A stretch of 64,000 nucleotides of DNA from Streptomyces vietnamensis. GTDB lineage: Bacteria > Actinomycetota > Actinomycetes > Streptomycetales > Streptomycetaceae. Location of the stretch: assembly GCF_000830005.1 (NCBI RefSeq), contig NZ_CP010407.1, forward strand, positions 5,646,001 to 5,710,000, in the 5' to 3' direction. The translations under genes and the position numbers were made by a program. The notes under the pieces were generated by a model that did not search any database, had not been told where the DNA came from, and saw only the letters and a program-made list of their open reading frames with translations. Shown here piece by piece: positions 43,597-52,667 of this stretch. Each line of letters begins with the position of its first letter. Within the stretch, counting starts at the first letter, position 1.

Positions 43597-44943
43597 TCAG
43601 CTCTTGTCGTAGCCCTCGTCCGAGCCGTCCTTCGCCCCCGCCGGCAGCACGGGCGGGGTGTACGCCTTCAGGGCCGTCCCTCCCGGATCGGGCCGTACGG
43701 CACCGAGCAGCGGGTTCGCCGCGAGCGGCGAGACCTTCACCTTCCCGCCGGGGCGCGGGGCCTGCACCACCAGGCCGTCCCCGAGGTAGAGGGCCACGTG
43801 GGTCGCGCCCGGGAAGTAGACCACCAGGTCGCCGGGGCGGAGCTCGGCGAGCGACACCCGGGGCAGGGTCGCCCACTGCTCCTGGCTGGTCCTCGGCAGC
43901 TCCCGGCCGGCCGCCGCCCACGCCTGCTGCGTGAGCCCCGAGCAGTCGTAGGCCTCCGGGCCCTCCGCCCCCCACTCGTACGGCTTGCCGATCTGGTCCA
44001 CCGCGAAGCGCAGGGCCTCCGCGCCCGCCCGGGAGGGGGTGCGCGTGCCGGCCAGGGTGCCGGAGTCGAGCAGCTCGCGCTGCGCGCCGGCGGTCTGGAC
44101 GTGCTCGAGCGCGGTCAGCCGGGACAACTGGTCCGGCGACAGCGCGGCGAGCAGCTTCTCGACCTCGGCCAGCTTGGCCCGCACCTCGTCGCGCCGCTTG
44201 CGCTGCGCGGCGGCGAGCCCCTGCTGCCGGTCCAGGGCCTTGCGGGAGGCGCTCGCGAGACCGCCGGCCTGCCGCTCGGCCTTCGCGAGCCGGGAGACGG
44301 CGTCGGCCCGTTCGCGGGCCGCGCGTTCCATCAGGTGCCCCTCGTCCAGGGCCGACTGGGGGTCCGGCGCGAAGAGCAGCCGCAGGTACGAGGGGAACGG
44401 GGAGAGCTCGGCCCTGCCCTGGTACTGGTCCCGGGCGATCCGGCCGGCCGCGGCACGGCCCTGCGCCAGGGCGGTCCGGGCGGCGGTGAGCCGGGCGGTG
44501 ACCTTCTTGGTGTCGGCGGCCTGGAGCTTCAGCTTCTCCTCGGCGGCGTTGTACCGCTCGGTCGCCTCCTCGGCCTGCTGGTAGAGCGTCCGCAGCCGGG
44601 TGAGCAGCGCGCCGACGGAGTCCCCGCCGGGGGGCGGGAGCGCGGCGGCGTCGTCCTCGACGGGGGGAGCGGACGGAGCTTTCGGGAGGGCGGGGTCGGC
44701 CGGGCCGGCGGCCGCCGACGGGGTTGCCGGCGGGGCCGCCGGATCGCCCGGTCCGGTGGTCGGGTCCACCGGGTCCACCGGGTCCACCGGTTCCGCCGCC
44801 GGGTCCGCCCGGGCGATCGGGGCCTTCGCCGGAGGGTCCGCGGGCGGGTCCGGGGCGGCGCCCGCCGCCGGGACCACCCCCGCGAGCGCCGTCGCCGCGG
44901 CGAGGGCCCCCGTGCAGACCGTGCGCAGCAGCCTTCGCGACAC
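43597..44943 (-). CDS. Secreted NlpC/P60 peptidoglycan endopeptidase
   Basis: A 448-residue secreted hydrolase. Signal peptide (VCTGALAAATALAGVVPAAG), then a Pro/Asp/Ala linker including DPVDPVDPVDP repeats. A long coiled coil follows (TLYQQAEEATERYNAAEEKL to KLAEVEKLLAALS), as in RipA-like proteins. The C-terminal NlpC/P60 domain has catalytic Cys in EAYDCSGLTQQAW and His in GATHVALYLGDG. The coiled coil probably controls the enzyme. GTG 44943 has GGAGGTGG upstream. It cuts peptide stems in the cell wall, for growth or septum splitting. Confidence 0.92.
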   Translation of the reverse strand: MSRRLLRTVCTGALAAATALAGVVPAAGAAPDPPADPPAKAPIARADPAAEPVDPVDPVDPTTGPGDPAAPPATPSAAAGPADPALPKAPSAPPVEDDAAALPPPGGDSVGALLTRLRTLYQQAEEATERYNAAEEKLKLQAADTKKVTARLTAARTALAQGRAAAGRIARDQYQGRAELSPFPSYLRLLFAPDPQSALDEGHLMERAARERADAVSRLAKAERQAGGLASASRKALDRQQGLAAAQRKRRDEVRAKLAEVEKLLAALSPDQLSRLTALEHVQTAGAQRELLDSGTLAGTRTPSRAGAEALRFAVDQIGKPYEWGAEGPEAYDCSGLTQQAWAAAGRELPRTSQEQWATLPRVSLAELRPGDLVVYFPGATHVALYLGDGLVVQAPRPGGKVKVSPLAANPLLGAVRPDPGGTALKAYTPPVLPAGAKDGSDEGYDKS

Positions 44944-45017
44944 GTCACCACCTCCAAGGGGATGATGACGGGTCAGTTCATCTGATTAATGCATGAATCG
45001 GGGCGAGCCTCACCATG

Positions 45018-45305
45018 TCACCCGTTCGGCTTCTGTGTCGGCTTCGACCACGGCCACTTCAGCTCGCGCCGCTCCCGCCCCTCGGGGGCGTACACGTACA
45101 CCCAGCCGCGCTGGAGCCCGAGCCGCTTCGTGTAGCCCGAGGGCTCGCGCCGGTACGTGTGCAGGGTCGGCGGGTGCCCGTCGTGCGCCGGGACCGGGAT
45201 CTCGTACCACTTCGGAGGGTGGCCGGTCGGACCGACGAGGATCGGCAGGGCCCGTCCGTCGAGGGGGCCGCCGCGGAAGGGGGTGTTCTCGCTTCTCACC
45301 CCCAC
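45018..45305 (-). CDS. Conserved hypothetical small protein
   Basis: 95 residues: GVRSENTPFRGGPLDGRALP at the start, PPKWYEIPVPAHDGHPPTLH and YTKRLGLQRGWVYVYAPEGR in the middle, basic C-terminus. It looks like a compact beta-rich protein common in Streptomyces with no known function. GTG 45305 or GTG 45299 could be the start. It follows the TetR gene by 21 bases on the same strand and is probably co-transcribed with it. Confidence 0.72.
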   Translation of the reverse strand: MGVRSENTPFRGGPLDGRALPILVGPTGHPPKWYEIPVPAHDGHPPTLHTYRREPSGYTKRLGLQRGWVYVYAPEGRERRELKWPWSKPTQKPNG

Positions 45306-45326
45306 AGTCTCTCCCGGCCCGCCGCC

Positions 45327-46049
45327 TCACAGCAGGTGCGCCGCCTCGCCCGCCACCGGGATCACCCGGCGGACCAGTGACGCCACCGGCCCCTCGGGGG
45401 TCTCCTGCGCGAGGAGCCGCTTCACGACCTCCGCCGTCTCCTCGTCGCTCGCCGCGGTCGCCGCGAGCAGGGCGACGAGATGGTCGACGAGCCAGTCCCG
45501 CAGCTCCCGCGCGGGCGGCTGCTTCCCCTCGTCGAGCCAGATGAGCGAGGCCGCCTCGACGGCGGCGATCCACGTCCGGACGAGCATGCCGAACCGGGGG
45601 CCCGGCCGCTCCACCCCGAGGTGGACGAGGATCTGCTCGGCGGCGGCCCGCCGCACCTCGTCCACGATCGCGGAGGTCCGGGAGGTCTCGGCGACGCTGC
45701 CGCCCCGCAGCAGGGCGCTGAACCCGGCGTCGTGCTTGTCGACGAAGGCCAGGTAGCGGTCGAGCACCCGGCCGAGCCGCTCGGTGGGCGGTCCGGCCGG
45801 CGGCTCGGTGAAGCAGCGGTTCAGGGCGTCGGCGTTGGAGCGCAGGGCGGCCTCGTACAACTGCTGCTTGCCGCCGGGGAAGTAGCGGTAGACGAGGGGC
45901 CGCGAGACGCCGGCCGCCTCGGCGACGTCGTCGAGCGAGACGTCCTCGGGCGCCCGGTGGGCGAAGAGCTCCAGGGCGACGCCGAGCAGCTGCCCGCGCC
46001 GCTCCTCGACGCTGAGCCTGCGGTACGCGGGGGTGGCGGCGCTCGTCAT
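45327..46049 (-). CDS. TetR-family transcriptional regulator
   Basis: A 240-residue regulator. The N-terminal helix-turn-helix is clear: RGQLLGVALELFAHRAPEDV, then SLDDVAEAAGVSRPLVYRYF. The ligand-binding domain is helical (RVLDRYLAFVDKHDAGFSAL). ATG 46049 starts the standard domain. It is divergent from the ferritin-like diiron gene at 46228, with 178 bases between, so that gene is the most likely target. I found no convincing long palindrome in the gap. Confidence 0.9.
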   Translation of the reverse strand: MTSAATPAYRRLSVEERRGQLLGVALELFAHRAPEDVSLDDVAEAAGVSRPLVYRYFPGGKQQLYEAALRSNADALNRCFTEPPAGPPTERLGRVLDRYLAFVDKHDAGFSALLRGGSVAETSRTSAIVDEVRRAAAEQILVHLGVERPGPRFGMLVRTWIAAVEAASLIWLDEGKQPPARELRDWLVDHLVALLAATAASDEETAEVVKRLLAQETPEGPVASLVRRVIPVAGEAAHLL

Positions 46050-46227
46050 GGACCGCAGCGTAGCCGCGGAGCGGGGCCGTCGGGTGAACGGTCCCGGAGG
46101 ACGTGACCCCGCCGGGTCGACTCCGGGGCGCCCCCTTCGGCGATGCCGCCAATCTCTCCCGTACGACTTGTTGACGATCCGTCTACCACCGTGTGAGCCT
46201 GCTGGAAACGGACGGAAGGAGTCGTCG

Positions 46228-47334
46228 GTGTCGACGCACGACCTGTACGTGAACGCCCCCGCCGCGCGCGGCTGGCAGGTGCCCGCCACCGGCGCCGCCC
46301 GCTTCTCCTGGGACTACGACGACGGCCGCGAGCGCCTCCTCGCCCTCTACCAGAAGGGCAAGGACAAGCAGTGGGACGGCGCCACCCGCATCGACTGGGG
46401 CATCGAGGTCGACCCGTACGACCCGCTCGGCACCCCCGACGAGGTCCTCACCCTCCACGGCACCCGCCACTGGGCGAAGATGACCGAGAAGGACAAGGGC
46501 GAGCTGCGCCGGCACTACGCCTCCTGGCAGTTCAGCCAGTTCCTCCACGGCGAGCAGGGCGCGATGATCTGCGCCGCCCGGATCGTCGAGTCCGTCCCCG
46601 ACCTGGACGCCAAGTTCTACTCGGCCACCCAGACCATGGACGAGGCCCGGCACGCCGAGATCTACGGCCGCTTCCTCCACGAGAAGATCGGCATGCTCTA
46701 CCCGATCAACGACAACCTCAAGGGCCTCCTCGACGACACCCTGCGCGACTCCCGCTGGGACATGCCCTACCTCGGCATGCAGGTCCTCATCGAAGGCCTC
46801 GCCCTCGCCGCCTTCGGCATGATCCGCGACACCACCGACAAGCCGCTGCCCAAGCAGATCCTCGCGTACGTCATGCAGGACGAGGCCCGGCACGTCGCCT
46901 TCGGCCGCATGGCGCTGCGCGACTACTACAAGCAGCTCTCCGACGCCGAACTCCGCGAGCGCGAGGAGTTCGTCATCGAAGGCTGCTATCTGATGCGCGA
47001 CCGGCTGCGCGGGGTCGAGGTCCTGGAGAACTTCGGCATCCCGAAGAAGGAGGCCGAGGAGCTCAGCGAGCAGAGCGAGTTCCTGCACCTCTTCCGCAAG
47101 CTCCTCTTCAGCCGGATCGTCCCCTGCGTCAAGGACATCGGCCTCTGGGGCGAACGCCTCCAGAAGGCCTACCTCGACATGGGCGTCTTCGACCTCGGCG
47201 ACTCCAACCTGGACCTGCTGATGACCCAGGACGAGGAGATCGCGGAGGCGCTGGACCGCGAGCGCTTCGCGGCGGAGGAGGCCGAGCGGGTCGCGGAGGT
47301 GGAGTCCGCGATCGCGGACGGCGCGCAGCGGTAG
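46228..47334 (+). CDS. Ferritin-like diiron oxygenase-type protein
   Basis: A 368-residue helical protein with paired ExxH-type iron ligands: SQFLHGEQGAMICAARIVES and TQTMDEARHAEIYGRFLHEK in the first half, MQVLIEGLALAAFGMI and MQDEARHVAFGRMALRDYYK in the second. This is the pattern of ferritin-like/R2-like diiron oxygenases. GTG 46228 follows GAAGGAG. It is divergent from a TetR regulator that probably controls it. The C-terminus is acidic and helical. Substrate is unknown; N-oxygenation or fatty-acyl oxidation are both known for relatives. Confidence 0.86.
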   Translation: MSTHDLYVNAPAARGWQVPATGAARFSWDYDDGRERLLALYQKGKDKQWDGATRIDWGIEVDPYDPLGTPDEVLTLHGTRHWAKMTEKDKGELRRHYASWQFSQFLHGEQGAMICAARIVESVPDLDAKFYSATQTMDEARHAEIYGRFLHEKIGMLYPINDNLKGLLDDTLRDSRWDMPYLGMQVLIEGLALAAFGMIRDTTDKPLPKQILAYVMQDEARHVAFGRMALRDYYKQLSDAELREREEFVIEGCYLMRDRLRGVEVLENFGIPKKEAEELSEQSEFLHLFRKLLFSRIVPCVKDIGLWGERLQKAYLDMGVFDLGDSNLDLLMTQDEEIAEALDRERFAAEEAERVAEVESAIADGAQR

Positions 47335-47339
47335 GGCGT

Positions 47340-48815
47340 CTACCCCCGCGCCTCCGCCTCCAGGCGCAGCGCCTCCTCCATCACCGCCCTGGCGATCGGC
47401 GCCGCGCTGCCGCCCCCGCTGATGTCCGTACGGGAGGCCTCCGCGTCCTCGACGACGACCGCCACCGCGACCGCGGGCTGGGCGGCGTCGTCGGCCTGGG
47501 CCCAGGCGATGAACCAGGCGTACGGGGTGCCCGTGTTGCCGAAGCCGTGCTGGGCGGTGCCCGTCTTGCCGCCGACCTGGGCCCCGGGGATCGCCGCGTT
47601 CGTCCCCGTGCCCTCCTCCACGGCCCGCACCATCAGTCGCTGGAGCTGCATCGCCGTCGCGGGGTTCATCGCCTGCCGGTAGCTGCGGCGGCCGGTGCGG
47701 TCCACGGTCGTGCCGCCGGAGGTGGTGGTGCGGTCGACGAGGTACGGGTGGGCGATCTCCCCGTTGTTGGCGACGGCCGCCGCCACCATCGCCATCTGGA
47801 GCGGGGTCGCCGTCGTGTCGAACTGACCGATCGACGAAAGGGCCAGCTGGTCCGGGCTCATCCGCCGGTCGAAGTTGGACTTCGCCACCCAGGACGGCAC
47901 CCGGAGCCTCGTGTCGTTGAAGCCGAACCGTTCCGCCGCGTCGACCATCCCCGTGAGGCCCACCTTCACCCCGAGTGCGGCCATCACCGTGTTGCAGGAC
48001 CACTGGATCGCGGCCGCGAGGGAGGCGCCGCCGCAGCCCCTCGCCTCGTTCGGCAGCACCTGCCGGGTGCCGGGCAGCACGTACGGGTCCGGGGTGTCCG
48101 TCGGCTCCTCCACGTCCCGCACCGCCCCCGCGTCCAGGGCCGCCGCGGCCGTCACGATCTTGAAGGTGGAGCCCGGCGGGTACGTCTGCCGCAGCGCCCG
48201 GTTCAGCATCGGCTGGTTCGGTGAGGCGTTGAGGCGCCGCCACGCGTCCTTGACCTCCTGTCCCGTCCCGGAGAGGACCCCCGGGTCGTACGAGGGCGAG
48301 CTGACGAGCGCCAGGATCCGGCCGCTGGACGGCTCGATCGCCACGACCGCGCCCCGCTTCCCGTCGAGCCCCCGGAAGGCCGCCTCCTGCATGGAGGCGC
48401 GGATGGTGGTCACCACGTCGCCGCCGGGCTGCCGGCCCCGGGTGAGGTCGTTCCAGAGGGGCAGCGGCGCCAGCATCGGGTCGGTGCCGGCGAGGACGTC
48501 GTCCTCGGCGTGCTCGACGAGCGTCGTGCCGTACGTCTGGGAGGCGTAGCCGGTCACCGGCGCGTACAACGGCCCCTGCCGGTAGGTCCGTTCCCAGCGC
48601 AGCTGCTGCCCGCTGTCCCGGGAGCCGGTCACCGGCTTCCCGTCGACGACGATCTCGCCGCGCGGCTTCGCGTACCGGTCGATCGCGATCCGCCGGTTGG
48701 CCGGGTTGTCGTCGAGGGACTCGGCCTCGAGGACCATCACGCGGGCGGCGTTGACGAGCAGCGCGACGAGAAGGATCAGACAGAGGGCGGCGGCCCTCCG
48801 GATGTACCGGATCAC
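47340..48815 (-). CDS. Penicillin-binding protein 2-type transpeptidase
   Basis: A 491-residue class B PBP. Short cytoplasmic start, one membrane anchor (ALCLILLVALLVNAARVMVL), a dimerisation region, and a transpeptidase domain with SxxK Ser216-Thr-Phe-Lys219, SxN Ser273-Cys-Asn275 and KTG Lys417-Thr-Gly (GGKTGTAQHGFG). It crosslinks peptidoglycan together with the SEDS glycosyltransferase encoded 31 bases upstream in the same operon. GTG 48815 is preceded by GGGAGG. Because Streptomyces usually has several such pairs, I do not assign a specific pbp name. Confidence 0.95.
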   Translation of the reverse strand: MIRYIRRAAALCLILLVALLVNAARVMVLEAESLDDNPANRRIAIDRYAKPRGEIVVDGKPVTGSRDSGQQLRWERTYRQGPLYAPVTGYASQTYGTTLVEHAEDDVLAGTDPMLAPLPLWNDLTRGRQPGGDVVTTIRASMQEAAFRGLDGKRGAVVAIEPSSGRILALVSSPSYDPGVLSGTGQEVKDAWRRLNASPNQPMLNRALRQTYPPGSTFKIVTAAAALDAGAVRDVEEPTDTPDPYVLPGTRQVLPNEARGCGGASLAAAIQWSCNTVMAALGVKVGLTGMVDAAERFGFNDTRLRVPSWVAKSNFDRRMSPDQLALSSIGQFDTTATPLQMAMVAAAVANNGEIAHPYLVDRTTTSGGTTVDRTGRRSYRQAMNPATAMQLQRLMVRAVEEGTGTNAAIPGAQVGGKTGTAQHGFGNTGTPYAWFIAWAQADDAAQPAVAVAVVVEDAEASRTDISGGGSAAPIARAVMEEALRLEAEARG

Positions 48816-48846
48816 CGTGCGCCTCCCGCCCCGCCGTCGGACCCCG

Positions 48847-50226
48847 TCACCGCGTCCCCCCGACCTTCGCGAGCTCCCCGGTGTCCGCGCCGTCCGGCTG
48901 GGGCGCGCGGGCCGAGTCGCTGACCCGGATGAGGAGCGCGACGATCACCCAGTTGGTCACCACGGACGAACCTCCCTGCGCGAGGAACGGCATCGCCATG
49001 CCGGTCAGCGGGATGAGCCCCATCACCCCGCCCGCGATCACGAAGACCTGGAGGGCCACGATCGAGGCGAGGCCGATCGCGAGCAGCCGCCCGAAGGGGT
49101 CGCGCAGCGAGAGGCCGGCGCGGTAGCCGCGGGCGACGAGCAGCGCGTACAGCAGGAAGAGCGCGGTGAGGCCGACGAGTCCCAGCTCCTCGCCGGCCGT
49201 CGCCAGGATGAAGTCGGACTTGGTGGCGAAGCCGATGAGGACGGAATGGCCGAGACCGAGCCCGGTGCCGAGCATCCCGCCGGCGGCGAAGGCGAACAGC
49301 GACTGGGCGAGCTGCCCCGGCCCCTCGCCCGCGCGGATCGAGGCGAAGGGGTCGAGCCAGTCCTGCACCCGGCTGTGGACGTGGGGTTCGAGCGAGCCGA
49401 CGAGGAAGGCGCCCGCGGAGGCCAGGACGAGACCGACCGCGATCCAGCCGGTCCGGCCGGTCGCCACGTACAGCATGATCACGAAGAGGCCGAAGAAGAG
49501 CAGCGAGGTGCCCAGGTCCCGTTCCAGGACGAGGACGCCGACGCTCAGCAGCCAGATCGCGACGATCGGCCCGAGGACCCGGCCCGTCGGGAACTGGAAC
49601 TTCCAGATGCGGCGGCCGGTGTACGCGAGCGCGTTGCGGTTGGCGGCGAGGTACGCCGCGAAGAAGACCGCGAGCAGGATCTTGGCGAACTCGCCCGGCT
49701 GGAAGGAGAGACCGCCGATCCTGATCCAGATCTTGGCGCCGTTCACCGCCGGGAAGAAGATCGGCAGGATCATCAGGCCGAGGGCGGCGGCCACCGACAC
49801 GTACGCGTACCCCTGGAGCGCCCGGTGGTCGCGCAGGAGCAGGACGACCACGATGAACAGGGCCACCCCGAGCGTCGACCAGACCAACTGCGTCGCCGCC
49901 GCCTGGTCCTTCGGCGTCTCCAGGTCGAGGCGGTAGATCAGCACCAGGCCGAGGCCGTTGAGCAGGACCGCGATCGGCAGCAGCAGGGGATCGGCGTACG
50001 GGGCGCGGAAGCGGACCGCGAGGTGGGCGACGAGCGCGAGCCCCCCGAGTCCGGCCCCGTAGCGGGCGGCGTCGGGCGGCACGGCGCCGCTGCGGGCGAG
50101 GCCGACCTCCGCGTACCCGAGGACGGAGATCAGGACCGCGCCGATCAGGAGCGACAGTTCCACGCCGCGCCGCTTCGGGACACGGATGCCGGGCGGGGGT
50201 GCGTCCGGGCGCCGTGGTGCGGTCAT
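48847..50226 (-). CDS. FtsW/RodA/SpoVE-family SEDS glycosyltransferase
   Basis: A 459-residue polytopic protein with about ten hydrophobic segments. SEDS signatures include QPGEFAKILLAVFFAAYLAA, DLGTSLLFFGLFVIMLYVAT and the C-terminal PLTGMAMPFLAQGGSSVVTN. These enzymes polymerise glycan strands from lipid II and pair with class B PBPs, here the gene directly downstream. Whether it serves division, elongation or sporulation cannot be told from sequence alone. Confidence 0.94.
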   Translation of the reverse strand: MTAPRRPDAPPPGIRVPKRRGVELSLLIGAVLISVLGYAEVGLARSGAVPPDAARYGAGLGGLALVAHLAVRFRAPYADPLLLPIAVLLNGLGLVLIYRLDLETPKDQAAATQLVWSTLGVALFIVVVLLLRDHRALQGYAYVSVAAALGLMILPIFFPAVNGAKIWIRIGGLSFQPGEFAKILLAVFFAAYLAANRNALAYTGRRIWKFQFPTGRVLGPIVAIWLLSVGVLVLERDLGTSLLFFGLFVIMLYVATGRTGWIAVGLVLASAGAFLVGSLEPHVHSRVQDWLDPFASIRAGEGPGQLAQSLFAFAAGGMLGTGLGLGHSVLIGFATKSDFILATAGEELGLVGLTALFLLYALLVARGYRAGLSLRDPFGRLLAIGLASIVALQVFVIAGGVMGLIPLTGMAMPFLAQGGSSVVTNWVIVALLIRVSDSARAPQPDGADTGELAKVGGTR

Positions 50227-50317
50227 GGCCGCAACGTAGCAAGCGGTATGCCCTATGTCCCTTTTGTGTGACGGTGTGCCGTGAGTCCTCGGATTCGGAG
50301 GGGGATTCGGAGGGCCG

Positions 50318-51769
50318 TCACTCCTCCGCGTCGGAAGAGGCGAACCGCACGTACTCCGGCAGCCGCAGCCGGGCCTCGGCGCCCCCGTCCGGGGCGGCGG
50401 CGAAGACCAGTTCGGCGCCGATCACCTCCGCCTGCCCCACCGCGATCGTCAGCCCGAGGCCGTGCCCCTTGCCCCCGCTCTCGGTACGGAACCGCTGCGG
50501 CCCCGACTCCAGGAGGTACGCGGGATAGCCCGGCCCGTGGTCCCGCACGGACACCACGGGACCGTCCACCGTCACCACCACCGGCGGCGCCCCGTGCTTG
50601 TGCGCGTTGGCCACCAGATTGCCCAGGACCCGCTCCACGCGCCGCCGGTCCGTCTCCACCGTCGCGTCCCGGACGATCCGCACCTCCGTGGCCGTGCCCG
50701 AGGCGCGCACCACCCGCTCGGCGAGCGGCCCGAGCTCGTGCACCGCCAGGTCCACGGTCTCGGTGCGGGCGTCGAGCCGCGAGATCTCCAGGAGGTCCTC
50801 GGTGAGCCCGCGCATCGCCCGCACGCGATCGCGTACGAGCTCCGCGGGCCGCCCCTCCGGCAGCAGTTCGGCCGCGGCCGAGAGGCCCGTCAGCGGCGTC
50901 CGCAGCTCGTGCGCCACATCGGCGGTGAACCGCTGCTCGGTCTGCAGCTTGCGCTGGAGCGAGGAGGCCATCGTGTCGAGCGCCCCGGAGACCGTGGCCA
51001 CCTCGTCCTGCGGGCGCGAGGGGTCCTTCGTACGGGGATCGTCCACGCGCGCGTCGAGGTCGCCGGCGCTGATCCGGCGGGCCACCTGCGCGGTGAGGTG
51101 CAGCCGGCGGGTGACCCGGGTGACGGCGAAGACGCCCACCAGCAGGGTCGCCCCGATGGCGAGCACGGAGGAGCCGAGGATCGAGCGGTCGAGCGCGTCG
51201 ATGGTCTCGGCGCTCTGGGTGTAGTCGAGGCGTACGGCGAGGGCACGGCCGCCGGCGGGGCGGGCGGTCGGGCTGTCGGTCGAGCCGCTGGCCGGGCTGT
51301 CTGCCGGGCCGTTGGTCGAGCTGTCCGTCGGGCCATTGGCCGAGCCGCCTGCCAGGCCGCCTGCCAGGCCGCCTGCCAGGCCGTCTGTCGGGCCGTTGGT
51401 CGAGCCGTCCGTCGGGCCGGCCGCAGGACTGTTCGCCGGGCCCGCCGCCCACATCGTCGGTCGGCCCTTGTACTCCGCGACCATCGTGCCGCGCTCCCCG
51501 CGCGCGGCGAGCGCCCGCAGCGAGGCGGGGAGTCCGGGCGGATCCACACCGGCGAACCGGGGGAGCGGCTCGCCCGCCTCGTACAGCACGCTGACCTCGG
51601 TGAGCTGCGTCAGGGCCTTGTCGCGGGCGTCGCTCACGGTCTGCCCGGCCACCGAGACGTGGACGAGGACGCCGAGCAGCGCGGCGAGGGCGCAGCACAT
51701 CACCGCGATGAAGACGGCGGCCTTCCAGGTGAGGGTCGCCGTCCAGGCGGGCAGCCGCGGCGCCCTCAC
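50318..51769 (-). CDS. Sensor histidine kinase with repetitive extracytoplasmic linker
   Basis: A 483-residue kinase. First membrane helix AAVFIAVMCCALAALLGVLV, extracytoplasmic domain to about 200, second helix SSVLAIGATLLVGVFAV, HAMP (ISAGDLDARVD), H-box FTADVAHELRTPLTG with His287, ATPase motifs GNLVANAHKHG, VRDHGPGYP and GKGHGLGLTIAVGQAE. Residues 113-173 are a low-complexity Gly/Thr/Asn/Pro run (STNGPTDGLAGGLAGG). It lies directly after a lipoprotein gene, reminiscent of the CseA-CseC arrangement, but no response regulator or sigma factor gene is adjacent. GTG 51769 is the start. Confidence 0.88.
   Translation of the reverse strand: MRAPRLPAWTATLTWKAAVFIAVMCCALAALLGVLVHVSVAGQTVSDARDKALTQLTEVSVLYEAGEPLPRFAGVDPPGLPASLRALAARGERGTMVAEYKGRPTMWAAGPANSPAAGPTDGSTNGPTDGLAGGLAGGLAGGSANGPTDSSTNGPADSPASGSTDSPTARPAGGRALAVRLDYTQSAETIDALDRSILGSSVLAIGATLLVGVFAVTRVTRRLHLTAQVARRISAGDLDARVDDPRTKDPSRPQDEVATVSGALDTMASSLQRKLQTEQRFTADVAHELRTPLTGLSAAAELLPEGRPAELVRDRVRAMRGLTEDLLEISRLDARTETVDLAVHELGPLAERVVRASGTATEVRIVRDATVETDRRRVERVLGNLVANAHKHGAPPVVVTVDGPVVSVRDHGPGYPAYLLESGPQRFRTESGGKGHGLGLTIAVGQAEVIGAELVFAAAPDGGAEARLRLPEYVRFASSDAEE
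51251..51433. repeat. Short tandem repeats inside the kinase gene
   Basis: In-frame repetition of 12-base units CTGCCAGGCCGC (51350-51390) and of longer units around GGGCCGTTGGTCGAGC, producing the Gly/Thr/Asn linker of the sensor domain. Units are multiples of three, so copy number can change without breaking the frame. Confidence 0.75.
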
Positions 51770-51794
51770 GGGGTCGCCTCCGGGGGTGCGGTCC

Positions 51795-52568
51795 TCACGG
51801 TGTCGCCTCCGGGGGTACGGGCGCGGGCCCGTCGGTCGGTGTCGGCGTGGGGCTCACCAGGTGGGGCGCGGGCACCGTCGAGGGGCCGGTGCCGGGCGGC
51901 TTCACCCGGACGATCTCGTCGCGGGTGGGCAGCATGCTGCCCTGCTGCTCGTCCCAGGTCCAGGCGGTCCGGTACTCGTACCCGGGGATGCCGGCCGAAC
52001 CGACCCGCAGGATCAGGTCCCGGCCCGCCAGCTCGACGCTGATGACCTGGTCGACGGTGGACATGATCCGGGTCAGGCCGCCGTTCTCGGCGAGGTAGAC
52101 CCGCACGCCGACCTGCTGGTCGGGCATCCGGATCCCGACGATCAGCTCGTCCCGGCCGTTGCCGGTGAGGTCGTGGTAGTACGGCCGCAGGATCGGACAG
52201 GCGGCCGGCGCCGTGCCGCAGGCCTCGATCGCCCGGGCGGTCTGCTCGTACAGGCCGTCCGTGCCGGTGTGCGTGTCGGGGTGGGCGCGCACCTCGGCCT
52301 GGACGACCGCCACCGCGTCGACGGCGTGGACGTCGTTGTCGGGGGCCTCGATGCCGGGGACGCGCTGGGTGTCGGACTCGCCGTAGTCGATCGGCGGGTT
52401 CGTGGCGGGCGGCAGATCGGGCCAGAGCCGTACGGGTCCCACGGCGGTGGGCGTGGGTCCGGCACTCTTGAGCCCGCCCTCGCGGCCGTGGCAGCCGGTG
52501 AGCACGAGGGCGAGACCGAGGGCGCACAGGGCGACGCCGGCGGCGCTGCGCACTCCGCGCGGTCTCAC
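51795..52568 (-). CDS. Lipoprotein with integrin/FG-GAP-like segment, CseA-like position
   Basis: A 257-residue lipoprotein. Lipobox LTGC at about residue 25 after a signal sequence starting GVRSAAGVALCALGLALVLT. The mature part includes VVQAEVRAHPDTHTGTDGLY, a D-x-[ND]-G-[ND]-x-[ED] calcium-like motif in HDLTGNGRDELIVGIRM, and a Pro/Thr tail. It is 25 bases from the downstream kinase and resembles the lipoprotein CseA that modulates the kinase CseC in Streptomyces. It may modulate the neighbouring kinase; this is inference. GTG 52568 is the start. A near-perfect repeat of the last codons follows the stop. Confidence 0.78.
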   Translation of the reverse strand: MRPRGVRSAAGVALCALGLALVLTGCHGREGGLKSAGPTPTAVGPVRLWPDLPPATNPPIDYGESDTQRVPGIEAPDNDVHAVDAVAVVQAEVRAHPDTHTGTDGLYEQTARAIEACGTAPAACPILRPYYHDLTGNGRDELIVGIRMPDQQVGVRVYLAENGGLTRIMSTVDQVISVELAGRDLILRVGSAGIPGYEYRTAWTWDEQQGSMLPTRDEIVRVKPPGTGPSTVPAPHLVSPTPTPTDGPAPVPPEATP

Positions 52569-52667
52569 AGGGCTCCTCGGTCGGTAGGGGGCGGGCTCCC
52601 TGTAGACCTTATGCGGAGTGAAGTCCTTTTTGTCTCATCATCGGGTTGTCACCCTCCAGCGGGGGAT

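Noticed and set aside
44944..45017. c-di-AMP (ydaO-type) riboswitch before the NlpC/P60 gene
   Set aside because: Such a riboswitch often precedes cell-wall hydrolases in actinobacteria, but the leader here is only about 75 bases before the next gene and shows none of the conserved elements.
50318..52568. The sigE-cse envelope stress operon itself
   Set aside because: No ECF sigma factor or response regulator gene is adjacent, so only a resemblance to cseA/cseC is claimed.
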